Notes: generated by a model from the letters alone, not told the origin. A stretch of DNA of 13,360 bases from Candidatus Pacearchaeota archaeon (GCA_023142835.1 JAGLIS010000027.1:1-13360), one strand, 5' to 3'. Counted from the stretch's first letter, positions 1 to 6,412 are shown. Translations and numbers: made by a program.

Positions 1-125
1 GCACCCATCAGATTTTCGGCAGTAAGAAAACTCTTCGTCATTTCGCTCCTTGACCATGCTACGCTCTCGCCTATCGGCTCAGGACAATTAATAGGAATAT
101 GAAGAGATTTAACAACTTTCACCAA
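1..125 (-). CDS. Possible partial ORF at the left edge (very uncertain)
   Basis: A minus-strand reading frame is open from a TTG (123-125) or GTG (120-122) down to base 1. It reads roughly LVKVVKSLHIPINCPEP, then IGESVAWSRSEMTKSF and TAENLMG, and is cut by the window edge. An in-frame TAA lies about 12 bases upstream of the TTG. I recognise no family. There is no ATG near the beginning and no obvious ribosome binding site. The plus strand of the same bases is also open (1-99, stop TGA 100-102), so this may equally be structured non-coding DNA. Composition is more G+C-rich than the surrounding intergenic DNA. Confidence 0.2.
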   Translation of the reverse strand, partial: MVKVVKSLHIPINCPEPIGESVAWSRSEMTKSFLTAENLMG

Positions 126-137
126 TTCCCTATTCGG

Positions 138-203
138 AAATCTTTAGATTTTCGAGTGAGAGGTCTTTGACCGACCTCTGGCGATTGAGAGCTTCGAAGA
201 AGC
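138..203. repeat. Cluster of three hairpin-forming inverted repeats
   Basis: Three perfect inverted repeats follow one another: AAATC/GATTT (138-151), AGAGGTC/GACCTCT (159-165 and 173-179, 7-base loop) and GCTTC/GAAGC (191-195 and 199-203). GGTC TTT GACC (162-172) is an alternative fold competing with the second. The cluster lies between the possible left-edge ORF and the promoter of the gene at 238. It could be a small structured RNA or the leader of a minus-strand transcript; no known RNA family was recognised. Confidence 0.45.
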
Positions 204-208
204 AACCT

Positions 209-218
209 TTTATAAATA
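209..218 (+). promoter_or_regulatory. TATA box for the gene at 238
   Basis: TTTATAAATA is centred 25 bases before the ATG at 238, so transcription should begin at or next to the start codon (leaderless mRNA). The core TTTATAAA is palindromic and could also fire on the minus strand, into the hairpin cluster at 138-203. Confidence 0.6.
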
Positions 219-237
219 ACCAACCTCTTAATCCTAT

Positions 238-2049
238 ATGAAAAAAACAGGTGTATTCACAATATTATTCTTATTACTATTCTCCTTAGCTCCAGCATTC
301 GCTTCCGACAACGAAACAACATCAACAGACGATTCAGAATCTGACTCAGATAAAATTGAGGACGGCTTTAACTGTCTCGAGGAAAAAGTAGGAGACTGCT
401 CAGGATTAACAATTCAAGAACTAGCATACACAATTCTTGCAACACCTGATAACGCCTTCGACGATTGCGTAGCCGAACTTAATAGCAGAAAATCTTCAGA
501 CAATTGGGACAATATTAGAGACACAGCACTTGCAATCTTAGCACTAGACCACGCAGGCGAAGACACAACACCTTCCGAAGAATGGCTACTTGAACAATCG
601 AAAACTCCAACAGATTTAATGTGGTATTTACAACAAGACTCTAACGAAGTGGTCGAATGCCACATAGGATACGATTCCAGCGATTACTCCATAAATATCG
701 GAGAAAATAAAAAAATAGATACAGATGCAGGTTCATGTTTAACTCGAACACATTCTAATTTCTGGCTAGAAGTTACTCCAGAATGTTACAACAAAGAATT
801 CATTATCGAATGCGACGAAGATTTCATCGCAACACTCCTATATAAAAATAAAAATTCTCCAATAATACATTCCCTAGAAGGAACCGAGTCCTCCCCTGCA
901 TTCAGTTCAATAAAATTAGAAGTAACCTCGAAATGTTTCGGGACATCTTCTTGCGAATACGAAGCAACCGCTTGGGCGACATTAGCACTATTAAAAACCG
1001 GACACAACATTGAAGAATATATCCCTTATGTAATTGCAATGGCTTCTAGCAACGAGCAATATCTCCCCGACGCCTTCGCTTATATGGCAACTAACTATGA
1101 CTATTATGCAACACAACTAATTACCGACCAGAAACTTGGAAATTACTGGGAAGCGGAAAACTCTGCTTACGATAGATACTATGACACCGCATTAGCACTA
1201 ATTGCAATAGGAAGCTCATCGTCGGAAAAAGTTACAAATTCGCGGGATTGGCTTTTATTCTCTCAAGGTTCTAACGGTTGCTGGCAGAATTCAATACGAG
1301 ACACAGCGATGGTTTTATGGGCTCTTGAAGGTAGAGCAGGAAGAAGTTCGGGCGGAAGCGGAAGCGGAGTAACATACTGTTCACAAGCAGACTACTTTTG
1401 TATTCCCTCAAAAGATTGCCCGTCCTCCGAAGATGTCGGAGATAATTATTTCTGCCCATCATTATCAGACACTTGTTGCATGACTGAAAATCTCCAAAGT
1501 TGCTCAGAATATAGTGGAACCGAATGTTCTTCCGAAGAGGTATGTATTGGAAACATGCGAAGAACAATAGACACAGATAGTTGTTGCACGGGAGAATGCA
1601 CAGAGGAGATTGAAGAAACCGAATGCGAATCAATGTTTTATACTTGCAGAGATTCATGTTCAGATAATCAAGAAATAGTATCAGTTTATTCATGTGACGG
1701 ATCCCAAGTTTGTTGTAAAACAAAAACTTCTGAAGAATCTGAAGGTGGAATATGGTGGATTTGGATTTTAGTTATTTTAATCTTCGCAGTTCTCATAGCA
1801 ATAGGTTATGTTTATCGAGATAAACTAAAATTATTATGGTTCAAGCTAAAGACGAAATTTAAGAAAGATAAAAAACAGGGAGGAGGTATGGCTCCACAAG
1901 GACCAAGACCTGGAATGCCTCCACGACCAGGTTTCCCTCCAATAAGAAGAATACCTATAAAAGCTCCTCCACGAGTGAGACAACGACATAACCACGAAGA
2001 CAGAGCAATGTCAGATACGTTCAAAAAACTCAAAGAAATGTCCAAGTAA
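238..2049 (+). CDS. Secreted, membrane-anchored alpha-toroid (prenyltransferase/squalene-cyclase-like repeat) protein with Cys-rich stalk
   Basis: The 603-residue protein begins with a signal peptide (about 1-22, ending AFA). Residues about 45-370 hold helical repeats of the alpha/alpha-toroid type found in squalene cyclases, prenyltransferase beta subunits and complement thioester domains: RDTALAILAL (94-103), EATAWATLALL, YDTALALIAIG and GSNGCWQNSIRDTAMVLWAL. The last has the QW-like G-x-W/Q pattern. No cyclase DxDD-type catalytic motif is apparent, so a structural or binding role is more likely than catalysis (inference). A Gly/Ser linker (about 366-378) leads to a very Cys-rich module (about 381-494), then one membrane helix (504-526), a basic stretch and a Pro/Gly/Arg-rich tail (about 548-585) expected to lie in the cytoplasm. 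The mRNA is probably leaderless. The next gene encodes a protein of similar build. The ligand is unknown. Confidence 0.85.
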   Translation: MKKTGVFTILFLLLFSLAPAFASDNETTSTDDSESDSDKIEDGFNCLEEKVGDCSGLTIQELAYTILATPDNAFDDCVAELNSRKSSDNWDNIRDTALAILALDHAGEDTTPSEEWLLEQSKTPTDLMWYLQQDSNEVVECHIGYDSSDYSINIGENKKIDTDAGSCLTRTHSNFWLEVTPECYNKEFIIECDEDFIATLLYKNKNSPIIHSLEGTESSPAFSSIKLEVTSKCFGTSSCEYEATAWATLALLKTGHNIEEYIPYVIAMASSNEQYLPDAFAYMATNYDYYATQLITDQKLGNYWEAENSAYDRYYDTALALIAIGSSSSEKVTNSRDWLLFSQGSNGCWQNSIRDTAMVLWALEGRAGRSSGGSGSGVTYCSQADYFCIPSKDCPSSEDVGDNYFCPSLSDTCCMTENLQSCSEYSGTECSSEEVCIGNMRRTIDTDSCCTGECTEEIEETECESMFYTCRDSCSDNQEIVSVYSCDGSQVCCKTKTSEESEGGIWWIWILVILIFAVLIAIGYVYRDKLKLLWFKLKTKFKKDKKQGGGMAPQGPRPGMPPRPGFPPIRRIPIKAPPRVRQRHNHEDRAMSDTFKKLKEMSK

Positions 2050-2051
2050 GA

Positions 2052-2059
2052 TTTATTAA
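2052..2059 (+). promoter_or_regulatory. Possible TATA box for the gene at 2081
   Basis: TTTATTAA is centred 25-26 bases before the ATG at 2081. It begins three bases after the stop codon of the preceding gene. It supports ATG 2081 rather than the in-frame TTG at 2063 as the start, although read-through from the upstream gene is also possible. Confidence 0.4.
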
Positions 2060-2080
2060 TCATTGAATCTTAATCAAATT

Positions 2081-3364
2081 ATGAAAAGGTGCTCAATAGT
2101 TTATTTATTTATATTCCTAGCCCCCCTAGCTTCAGCAATTCCAACACTGACGCTTCAACACAACGAGATACAACCTGGCGAAACAATCTTTGCAACAATT
2201 ACAACAGTTGGAGAATTTACAAAAGAAATATCATCATCAGATATCAAATTCTTCGAAGGTCGAAAAGAAGTTTTTTTTGAATCAGACATAACTTTCCACA
2301 ACAGTACTTTCTATATCTATATCTATACAACACGAGAAGGAAATTTCACATTAGAAATATCAAACATTTTATACAAAGAATCCGACGAGTTACAATCAAT
2401 AACTCTTGAGCAACCAATGGAAATAAAAAACAATTATCTAATAGATGAAGAAACAAACGAAACAAGAACAGAAATACTTTCAATCAAACCCGGGTTCATT
2501 AGAGCAACCGATGAACCAAGATTAAAATTAATCAACAAAGGAACTTCAACATTGAACATCACATACTTAGAAAACGAGACAACCCTTCAGCCACAAGAAT
2601 CAACCGAAATAGAAATTCAGCAAGAAGAAATATTTTCCAATTTGAAAATTTCGACTTACAAAGAATTTTTAATTCCCATAATACGTCCAGCACCCGAAGA
2701 TATAATTATTCCGAAAGTGAAACACGATTTAAAACACGACCCCGATTTATTATTGCTTGAGCTCCTAACCGACGAAAAATCAAGTGCTGAAATAACCTTA
2801 TTCAATTTCGGCGACGAGAATATTACAAATATAAAATTAACTTCAGATATATCATTTTTAGAGATTGAAGAGATAAAAGAATTAGAGGTGAGGGGCGTTC
2901 ATAATTTATCTTTAACATTTTCTCCAAAAAATCCAGGTCATATCCAAGGGAAAATCAACATCACTTATACTCAATATGAAACTGAAAAAAATCTATCAAT
3001 TCCCTTAAGTCTTTTTGTTTTGCCTACTGGAAGCACCGAAGAAGATTTCCAAATCTCTGACGAGAACTGCGAAGACAAAGGCGGAGCCGTTTGCACATTA
3101 GAAGAAGATTGTGAAGGTGAAGCAACATTTACAAAAGGAGGAGACTATTGTTGTTTAGGAATTTGCGTCCTGATTGAGACAGATAAAGAAGGTACTGGAT
3201 TTGGTTGGCTACTCGGATTAGTTATTTTAACAGCATTAGGATTTGGAGGATATTATCTTTACAAAAAACAAAAAAGTATTACTCCTAAAAAACCTGAAGA
3301 ACAATTAAAAGAATCTTCAGAAAAATATTCAAAAAGACTAACTGGAGGATTACAGAGGAGTTAA
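2081..3364 (+). CDS. Secreted single-pass membrane protein with beta-sandwich-like ectodomain and Cys-rich module
   Basis: I chose ATG 2081 (427 residues) over the in-frame TTG at 2063 because the signal peptide MKRCSIVYLFIFLAPLASA then starts at the N-terminus and a TATA-like element is correctly spaced. Residues about 20-100 and 215-315 alternate polar and hydrophobic positions in the way of Ig-like beta-sandwiches (for example IQPGETIFATITTVGEF and AEITLFNFGDENITNIKL, the latter resembling archaeal S-layer/CARDB-type domains). Several N-x-S/T sequons are present. A small Cys module follows (Cys330, 338, 344, 357, 358, 362; GGDYCCLGIC), then one TM helix (about 373-395) and a Lys-rich cytoplasmic tail. 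The Cys-TM-basic-tail layout matches the upstream gene, which suggests the two act on the same surface structure (inference). Its 3' end overlaps the convergent gene by 15 bases. No enzymatic motif is visible. Confidence 0.8.
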   Translation: MKRCSIVYLFIFLAPLASAIPTLTLQHNEIQPGETIFATITTVGEFTKEISSSDIKFFEGRKEVFFESDITFHNSTFYIYIYTTREGNFTLEISNILYKESDELQSITLEQPMEIKNNYLIDEETNETRTEILSIKPGFIRATDEPRLKLINKGTSTLNITYLENETTLQPQESTEIEIQQEEIFSNLKISTYKEFLIPIIRPAPEDIIIPKVKHDLKHDPDLLLLELLTDEKSSAEITLFNFGDENITNIKLTSDISFLEIEEIKELEVRGVHNLSLTFSPKNPGHIQGKINITYTQYETEKNLSIPLSLFVLPTGSTEEDFQISDENCEDKGGAVCTLEEDCEGEATFTKGGDYCCLGICVLIETDKEGTGFGWLLGLVILTALGFGGYYLYKKQKSITPKKPEEQLKESSEKYSKRLTGGLQRS

Positions 3365-3889
3365 TTGTTTCTTCTTCTTAACAACTTTATTCTTTTTAGA
3401 AATTACTTTCTTCTCAATAACTTCCTTATCCCCCTCTATCAAAGCCTCTTGCGCCGCCTTCAATTCCGCACCCATCTGTTGGAGTTTCCCACCAGCAATC
3501 TTCATAATATCATCATAACGATGAAGCCTACCAGAAATATTATTCAGCAAATTCGTCGCTTCGCCCATATCCAGAGTAACTTTCGAAGGTTCAATAACTT
3601 CAACTGAAGACGGCATAAAATCAAACATCGTCTCACTCATCCTCGCAAAATTTTCAGTCTCAAAATCAGCCTCGGCAAAACAAGTAAACATCACACCTTC
3701 AGAAATAGTTCCTTCCGCACCCGAAGAATTTTCAATCTCCCTCGGCTCACTAATCTTAATCGAATGAACCTCAATATCCTTAACCTCATTAAGAACCTCG
3801 ATATGCTTAGTCAAAGAATCCTTCACATGCTCCGCAGGCCGACCCGCCATCTCAACAATCATAATCGATCTTACCATTATTTTACTCAA
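3350..3889 (-). CDS. Conserved-looking archaeal protein of unknown function
   Basis: This is a 179-residue soluble protein with no signal peptide or membrane helix. The N-terminal half (about 5-100) alternates strand and helix: RSIMIVEMAGRPAEHV, a helix to about residue 35, then VKDIEVHSIKISEP. This suggests a ferredoxin/ACT-like fold (inference from pattern only). The middle (about 105-150) is helical with IAGGKLQQMGAELKAAQEAL, and the last 25 residues are Lys-rich (KKVISKKNKVVKKKKQ), which could bind nucleic acid or ribosomes. Two starts are plausible: TTG at 3889, preceded six bases upstream by AGGAG (3896-3900), or ATG at 3877 (175 residues). The AGGAG favours the TTG. It lies 20 bases downstream of the HhH gene on the same strand, so co-transcription is likely. 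Its last 15 bases overlap the convergent gene. Confidence 0.75.
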   Translation of the reverse strand: MSKIMVRSIMIVEMAGRPAEHVKDSLTKHIEVLNEVKDIEVHSIKISEPREIENSSGAEGTISEGVMFTCFAEADFETENFARMSETMFDFMPSSVEVIEPSKVTLDMGEATNLLNNISGRLHRYDDIMKIAGGKLQQMGAELKAAQEALIEGDKEVIEKKVISKKNKVVKKKKQLTPL

Positions 3890-3895
3890 ACCTAA

Positions 3896-3900
3896 CTCCT
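3896..3900 (-). promoter_or_regulatory. Ribosome binding site deciding a TTG start
   Basis: AGGAG on the minus strand sits six bases before the TTG at 3889. This is one of the few Shine-Dalgarno-like sites in a window where most genes seem leaderless. It fits an internal gene of a two-gene transcript. Confidence 0.45.
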
Positions 3901-3909
3901 TTTTTAAAC

Positions 3910-4416
3910 TTACTTATCAAAAAGCAATACAACAATGACAAAAATCAAAAATACTGAAAAAGCATAAGGACTATATTTCAAAATCTTAAAATTCTTAGAC
4001 TCATAAACAACTTCCTCAGAATTTTCTATAACACTATTCAAAACAATATCTTCTTTTTGAGGAGCTAGAATAATATTTGTTTTTGAATTTTCTTCAACCA
4101 ATGAATTATCTTCTGAAATTTTTGTTTTCTCATCGAGCTTTTCATCTACTTCACCATTTTCATTCTCAACACAGGCAAGACTTTGCAATTTAATCTTCTC
4201 CAAAGTTTTCTCTCCAATTCCATAAACTTTTATTAAATCATCTACAGAATTAAAAGGTCGTGTATCAATTATCGCCTGTGCCTTTACAGAACCAATCCCA
4301 TCCAACTCCTCCAAATCTTCCGCCGACGCAGAATTAATATCAATCTGACTATTCTCACATCCAGCAACAATAGAAACAAAATTTAACATCAGCAAAAATA
4401 AAACAAAATATTTCAT
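3910..4416 (-). CDS. ComEA-like helix-hairpin-helix surface protein with C-terminal membrane anchor
   Basis: The 168-residue protein starts with a hydrophobic signal sequence ending VAGC (Cys20), a lipobox-like site. A tandem helix-hairpin-helix domain follows directly (about 24-78): IDINSASAEDLEELDGIG and FNSVDDLIKVYGIGEKTLEKI, the pattern of the DNA-binding domain of ComEA, the extracellular DNA receptor of bacterial competence. An acidic, probably disordered stretch (about 83-140) leads to a C-terminal TM helix (about 148-166). The HhH domain should therefore face outwards, held by the C-terminal helix and possibly also by a lipid on Cys20. By family it should bind double-stranded DNA without sequence specificity. 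A role in DNA uptake or surface adhesion is inference; no ComEC channel or pilus gene is present here. It is probably the first gene of a two-gene transcript. Confidence 0.8.
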   Translation of the reverse strand: MKYFVLFLLMLNFVSIVAGCENSQIDINSASAEDLEELDGIGSVKAQAIIDTRPFNSVDDLIKVYGIGEKTLEKIKLQSLACVENENGEVDEKLDEKTKISEDNSLVEENSKTNIILAPQKEDIVLNSVIENSEEVVYESKNFKILKYSPYAFSVFLIFVIVVLLFDK

Positions 4417-4556
4417 AAATAATTTTCTAATCTAAGATTTTCTTCCAATTTAACCAACAATCCTTCAAACATAAACTAAAAAATATCTAGAGCTATAAAA
4501 AGATTATTAATCTCTACTAGATAGATATATAATCCAAAAAAGATTAATATCCAGCG

Positions 4557-4573
4557 TGTTATACGCAATTAAA
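4557..4573 (+). repeat. 17-bp direct repeat, left copy
   Basis: TGTTATACGCAATTAAA matches 5888-5904 (TGTTATACGAAATTGAA) at 15 of 17 positions, in the same orientation. The two copies bracket the methyltransferase and editing-domain genes. Confidence 0.45.
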
Positions 4574-4622
4574 TTTTCCCTAGTCTAAATCTCATTCTTC
4601 TTTTAGGAAAAGAATCAAAAAG

Positions 4623-4631
4623 TTATTTAAG
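4623..4631 (+). promoter_or_regulatory. TATA box for the gene at 4655
   Basis: TTATTTAAG, preceded by an A-rich stretch, is centred about 27 bases before ATG 4655, consistent with a leaderless mRNA. Confidence 0.5.
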
Positions 4632-4654
4632 TATAGAGTAATTAGGTACTTTAT

Positions 4655-5341
4655 ATGGTTAATAATCTTAGTGAAAAATATAAATCTTTGATTGAAAAGT
4701 CAAAAAATCCTTATTTAGAAGAAATTACTTTTAACGAGAAAAGAATTATAAAAAATATTCAGGATATTAGTACTCGAATATTCATTGACTTAGGAGCTGG
4801 GACAGGAAGGTTTTCCGGTTTTCTTTCAAAAATTGCAAAAAAAGTTTATGCTATTGAAATAAATTCAAAATACCTGGCTAAACTAAATGAACTAGGAAAA
4901 AATACTCCCAATTTAGAAGTTTTTCAAGGAAACATTTTAGATTTGAATCAGATCTTAGAAGGTAAAGAAATTAAAAATCCGGTAATATTATTGCCCCAAA
5001 ACACTTTATCCATTATTGAAAATGCAAGGGAAATGGAGATACTTTCTATTATTAAAAAATTTCTTAAAGATACTGAAGGAGAGTTGATTATAACATTTGC
5101 ACTTTCCAATTCACTTAAAGACTGGGGAATGAAATTTTATGAATCTCTAAAAAGTATGGTTGGCGAGCCAGATTATGATAAAATAGATTTTAATAAAGGT
5201 ATTTTTATAAGTAAAACAGGGTATGTTTCGAGGTGGCACTCAATGAAAGAAATATCTATTATAAAGGAATTTCTTGGAGGGAAAATAATAGAAGATTATT
5301 CTACAAGATATTACCGAATACTTCACATTAGTTTTTCCTAG
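4655..5341 (+). CDS. Class I SAM-dependent methyltransferase, substrate unknown
   Basis: The 228-residue protein carries a Rossmann-type SAM-binding core. Motif I is FIDLGAGTGRF (43-53), the acidic residue at the end of strand 2 is Glu68 in VYAIEIN, and a motif II/III-like region follows (EVFQGNILDL, then NPVILLPQNTLSII). The order matches small-molecule/protein class I methyltransferases of the Methyltransf_25/31 kind. No NPPY/DPPY motif is present, so N6-adenine or glutamine methylation is unlikely. Nothing marks the substrate. The gene is followed after 41 bases by the ThrRS editing-domain homologue, which has its own TATA box. G exceeds C on the coding strand, unlike the plus-strand genes at 238-3364, which hints at a separate origin. 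Confidence 0.8.
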   Translation: MVNNLSEKYKSLIEKSKNPYLEEITFNEKRIIKNIQDISTRIFIDLGAGTGRFSGFLSKIAKKVYAIEINSKYLAKLNELGKNTPNLEVFQGNILDLNQILEGKEIKNPVILLPQNTLSIIENAREMEILSIIKKFLKDTEGELIITFALSNSLKDWGMKFYESLKSMVGEPDYDKIDFNKGIFISKTGYVSRWHSMKEISIIKEFLGGKIIEDYSTRYYRILHISFS

Positions 5342-5350
5342 CTTATCGAA

Positions 5351-5362
5351 AATAATATATAG
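5351..5362 (+). promoter_or_regulatory. TATA box for the gene at 5383
   Basis: AATAATATATAG is centred about 26 bases before ATG 5383. The gene can be transcribed separately from the methyltransferase as a leaderless mRNA. Confidence 0.5.
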
Positions 5363-5382
5363 TCTTATACTCGTTCAAAATT

Positions 5383-5757
5383 ATGAAATGTTTGTTTATG
5401 GATGTAATTGAATATCAAGCTCAAAAACCTGCTAAAAAAGAAGTCGAATCTTTAAAAAATTGCTTAGTGGTTCTAGTAACCTTTGAAAAAAATGATAATT
5501 TAAAACAAACCATTAATCTAATAAACGATGTCGAAAAAATTGCTAAAGAATACAATACCAAAAAAATTATGTTGGGACCTTTTGCACATCTTTCATCAAA
5601 TTTATTAGAGTCAAAAAAATCAATTTCACTTCTTTCTTCTATTGAAAAAGAATTATGTGATAAATTTCATTTACTTGTTTCTGAGTTTGCAGTTGAAAAG
5701 GGCTTATTATTAAATGTGCGACCAGGGTATTTAAATATAAGATTCAGATCATATTGA
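5383..5757 (+). CDS. Stand-alone homologue of the archaeal threonyl-tRNA synthetase editing domain (divergent)
   Basis: The 124-residue protein resembles the N-terminal editing domain of archaeal ThrRS (tRNA-Thr_ED family, D-aminoacyl-tRNA deacylase fold), which removes mischarged serine from tRNA-Thr. The matching parts are the start MKCLFMDVIEYQAQKPAKKE (family: M-x-LLIHSDYIEYEVK...KK), CLVVLVTFEKNDN and especially KKIMLGPFAHLSSNLLESK (family: VYPYAHLSS-L). It differs at important places: the HSD of the family's IHSDYIEY is replaced (FMDVIEY), and the C-terminal PFGWYK-x-F segment is not recognisable, the end reading LLLNVRPGYLNIRFRSY. No synthetase catalytic domain follows. It could be a degenerate or retasked trans-editing or D-aminoacyl-tRNA deacylase protein. 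Start ATG 5383 is fixed by the TATA spacing. Confidence 0.65.
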   Translation: MKCLFMDVIEYQAQKPAKKEVESLKNCLVVLVTFEKNDNLKQTINLINDVEKIAKEYNTKKIMLGPFAHLSSNLLESKKSISLLSSIEKELCDKFHLLVSEFAVEKGLLLNVRPGYLNIRFRSY

Positions 5758-5887
5758 ATTTAGCTAAAATTTTTTGATTCCTCCAGTTTTTCATACATAT
5801 AGTCTCTTGAGGAGTAATTTATCATAGTGAAAGATACTTGCAAGTTTTTCTATCAAAATTGCCTTCGGCGACTCCGTTAAATTCTGA

Positions 5888-5904
5888 TGTTATACGAAAT
5901 TGAA
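5888..5904 (+). repeat. 17-bp direct repeat, right copy
   Basis: TGTTATACGAAATTGAA matches the copy at 4557-4573 at 15 of 17 positions. It lies inside the TTGCCTT/AAGGCAA inverted repeat. Confidence 0.45.
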
Positions 5905-5950
5905 AAAGGCAAAAGATGTAACCTCTAATACATAGTAATGGAACTAAAAA

Positions 5951-5960
5951 TTTAAATATA
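5951..5960 (+). promoter_or_regulatory. TATA box for the gene at 5981
   Basis: TTTAAATATA is centred 25-26 bases before ATG 5981, consistent with a leaderless transcript. Confidence 0.55.
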
Positions 5961-5980
5961 TTAATAAATTACTTATTAAA

Positions 5981-6412
5981 ATGGGCTTAAAAGAAATAGC
6001 ACTAAAAACAATAACATATCCTATTTTAGGAAATACAAGTACCGACCTCCAAAAACTACTTGAAGAGAAAACTGATTGGTACAAAGGGCTTTCGGCTGAG
6101 TGCGTAAGTGAATGGACAAATTTTGTCCCATATGTTGTTCTTCCGTTTTGGCTCACAAAAGATGTTTATATGGGAGATCCTCCCTTTGAATCTCCCCTTG
6201 CACCAAGTCTTTTTTTTGCTACAATGGGCTATTGGATAGTTGAAGGTTTAGTTAGAACGTCCTTACACAATCATGAAAGAAGCATTCCAAGCGATGATGA
6301 TCCATATTCAGGGCATTGTGAATATTGGAAATATCCTGCTGCTTCTTTACCTGGAAAAATTCTGTCAATTCCTTTTGATATATTGAACAATCATTATACT
6401 TGGATTATCTAA
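5981..6412 (+). CDS. Hypothetical protein, possibly membrane-associated
   Basis: I do not recognise this 143-residue protein. It has two hydrophobic, aromatic-rich stretches, NFVPYVVLPFWLT (about 47-59) and APSLFFATMGYWIVEGLV (about 74-91), which may be two short membrane segments or a buried core. Between and after them lie acidic/proline loops (GDPPFESPL, PSDDDPYSGHCEYWKYP). It has no signal peptide and no catalytic motif that I can name. The well-placed TATA box and clean start support expression. G and C are about equal on the coding strand, unlike the C-rich plus strand of the flanking nuclease gene, so it may be a recent arrival. Confidence 0.6.
   Translation: MGLKEIALKTITYPILGNTSTDLQKLLEEKTDWYKGLSAECVSEWTNFVPYVVLPFWLTKDVYMGDPPFESPLAPSLFFATMGYWIVEGLVRTSLHNHERSIPSDDDPYSGHCEYWKYPAASLPGKILSIPFDILNNHYTWII

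Larger units (their letters stand above)
4417..4654. other. Divergent intergenic region with palindromes and one copy of a 17-bp repeat
   Basis: No gene is apparent. From left to right it holds: a TATA-like CTATAAAAAG (about 4493-4502) with no ORF at the expected distance; the palindrome AGATTA-T-TAATCT (4501-4513); the dyad GCGT-GTTAT-ACGC (4554-4566), which overlaps the repeat copy at 4557-4573; and a bulged hairpin ATTCTT...AAGAAT (4594-4615) just before the promoter of the methyltransferase. The orphan TATA followed about 100 bases later by a hairpin could mark a short RNA (weak). Confidence 0.35.
5758..5980. other. Intergenic region with structured elements
   Basis: No gene is apparent. 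A T-run (5770-5775) just after the stop at 5757 may terminate that transcript. The perfect palindrome ACTTGCAAGT (5836-5845) runs straight into five Ts, another terminator-like site. A 7-bp inverted repeat TTGCCTT (5859-5865) / AAGGCAA (5906-5912) encloses a small GCC-TTC-GGC hairpin (5861-5869) and the right copy of the 17-bp repeat. Confidence 0.35.

Noticed and set aside
132..142. Short match on the minus strand (GATTTCCGAAT) to a conserved segment near the 5' end of 23S rRNA
   Set aside because: Neighbouring bases do not match any rRNA segment I recall, and the flanks form unrelated hairpins; chance is more likely.
1271..1723. 150-codon minus-strand ORF inside the first surface-protein gene
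   Set aside because: It lies wholly antisense to a clear secreted protein. Its translation is rich in Leu/Cys/Arg/Asn without domain features, so it is a shadow frame.
2063..2080. TTG at 2063 as the start of the second surface-protein gene
   Set aside because: It adds six polar residues before the signal peptide and does not fit the TATA spacing; ATG 2081 fits both.
4655..5757. Restriction-modification or other defence system built on the methyltransferase
   Set aside because: The methyltransferase lacks an N6-adenine/N4-cytosine (D/N/S)PP(Y/F/W) motif and a cytosine-C5 PC motif. There is no adjacent endonuclease; the nuclease at 6531 is on the other strand, beyond an unrelated gene, and has backbone-like composition.
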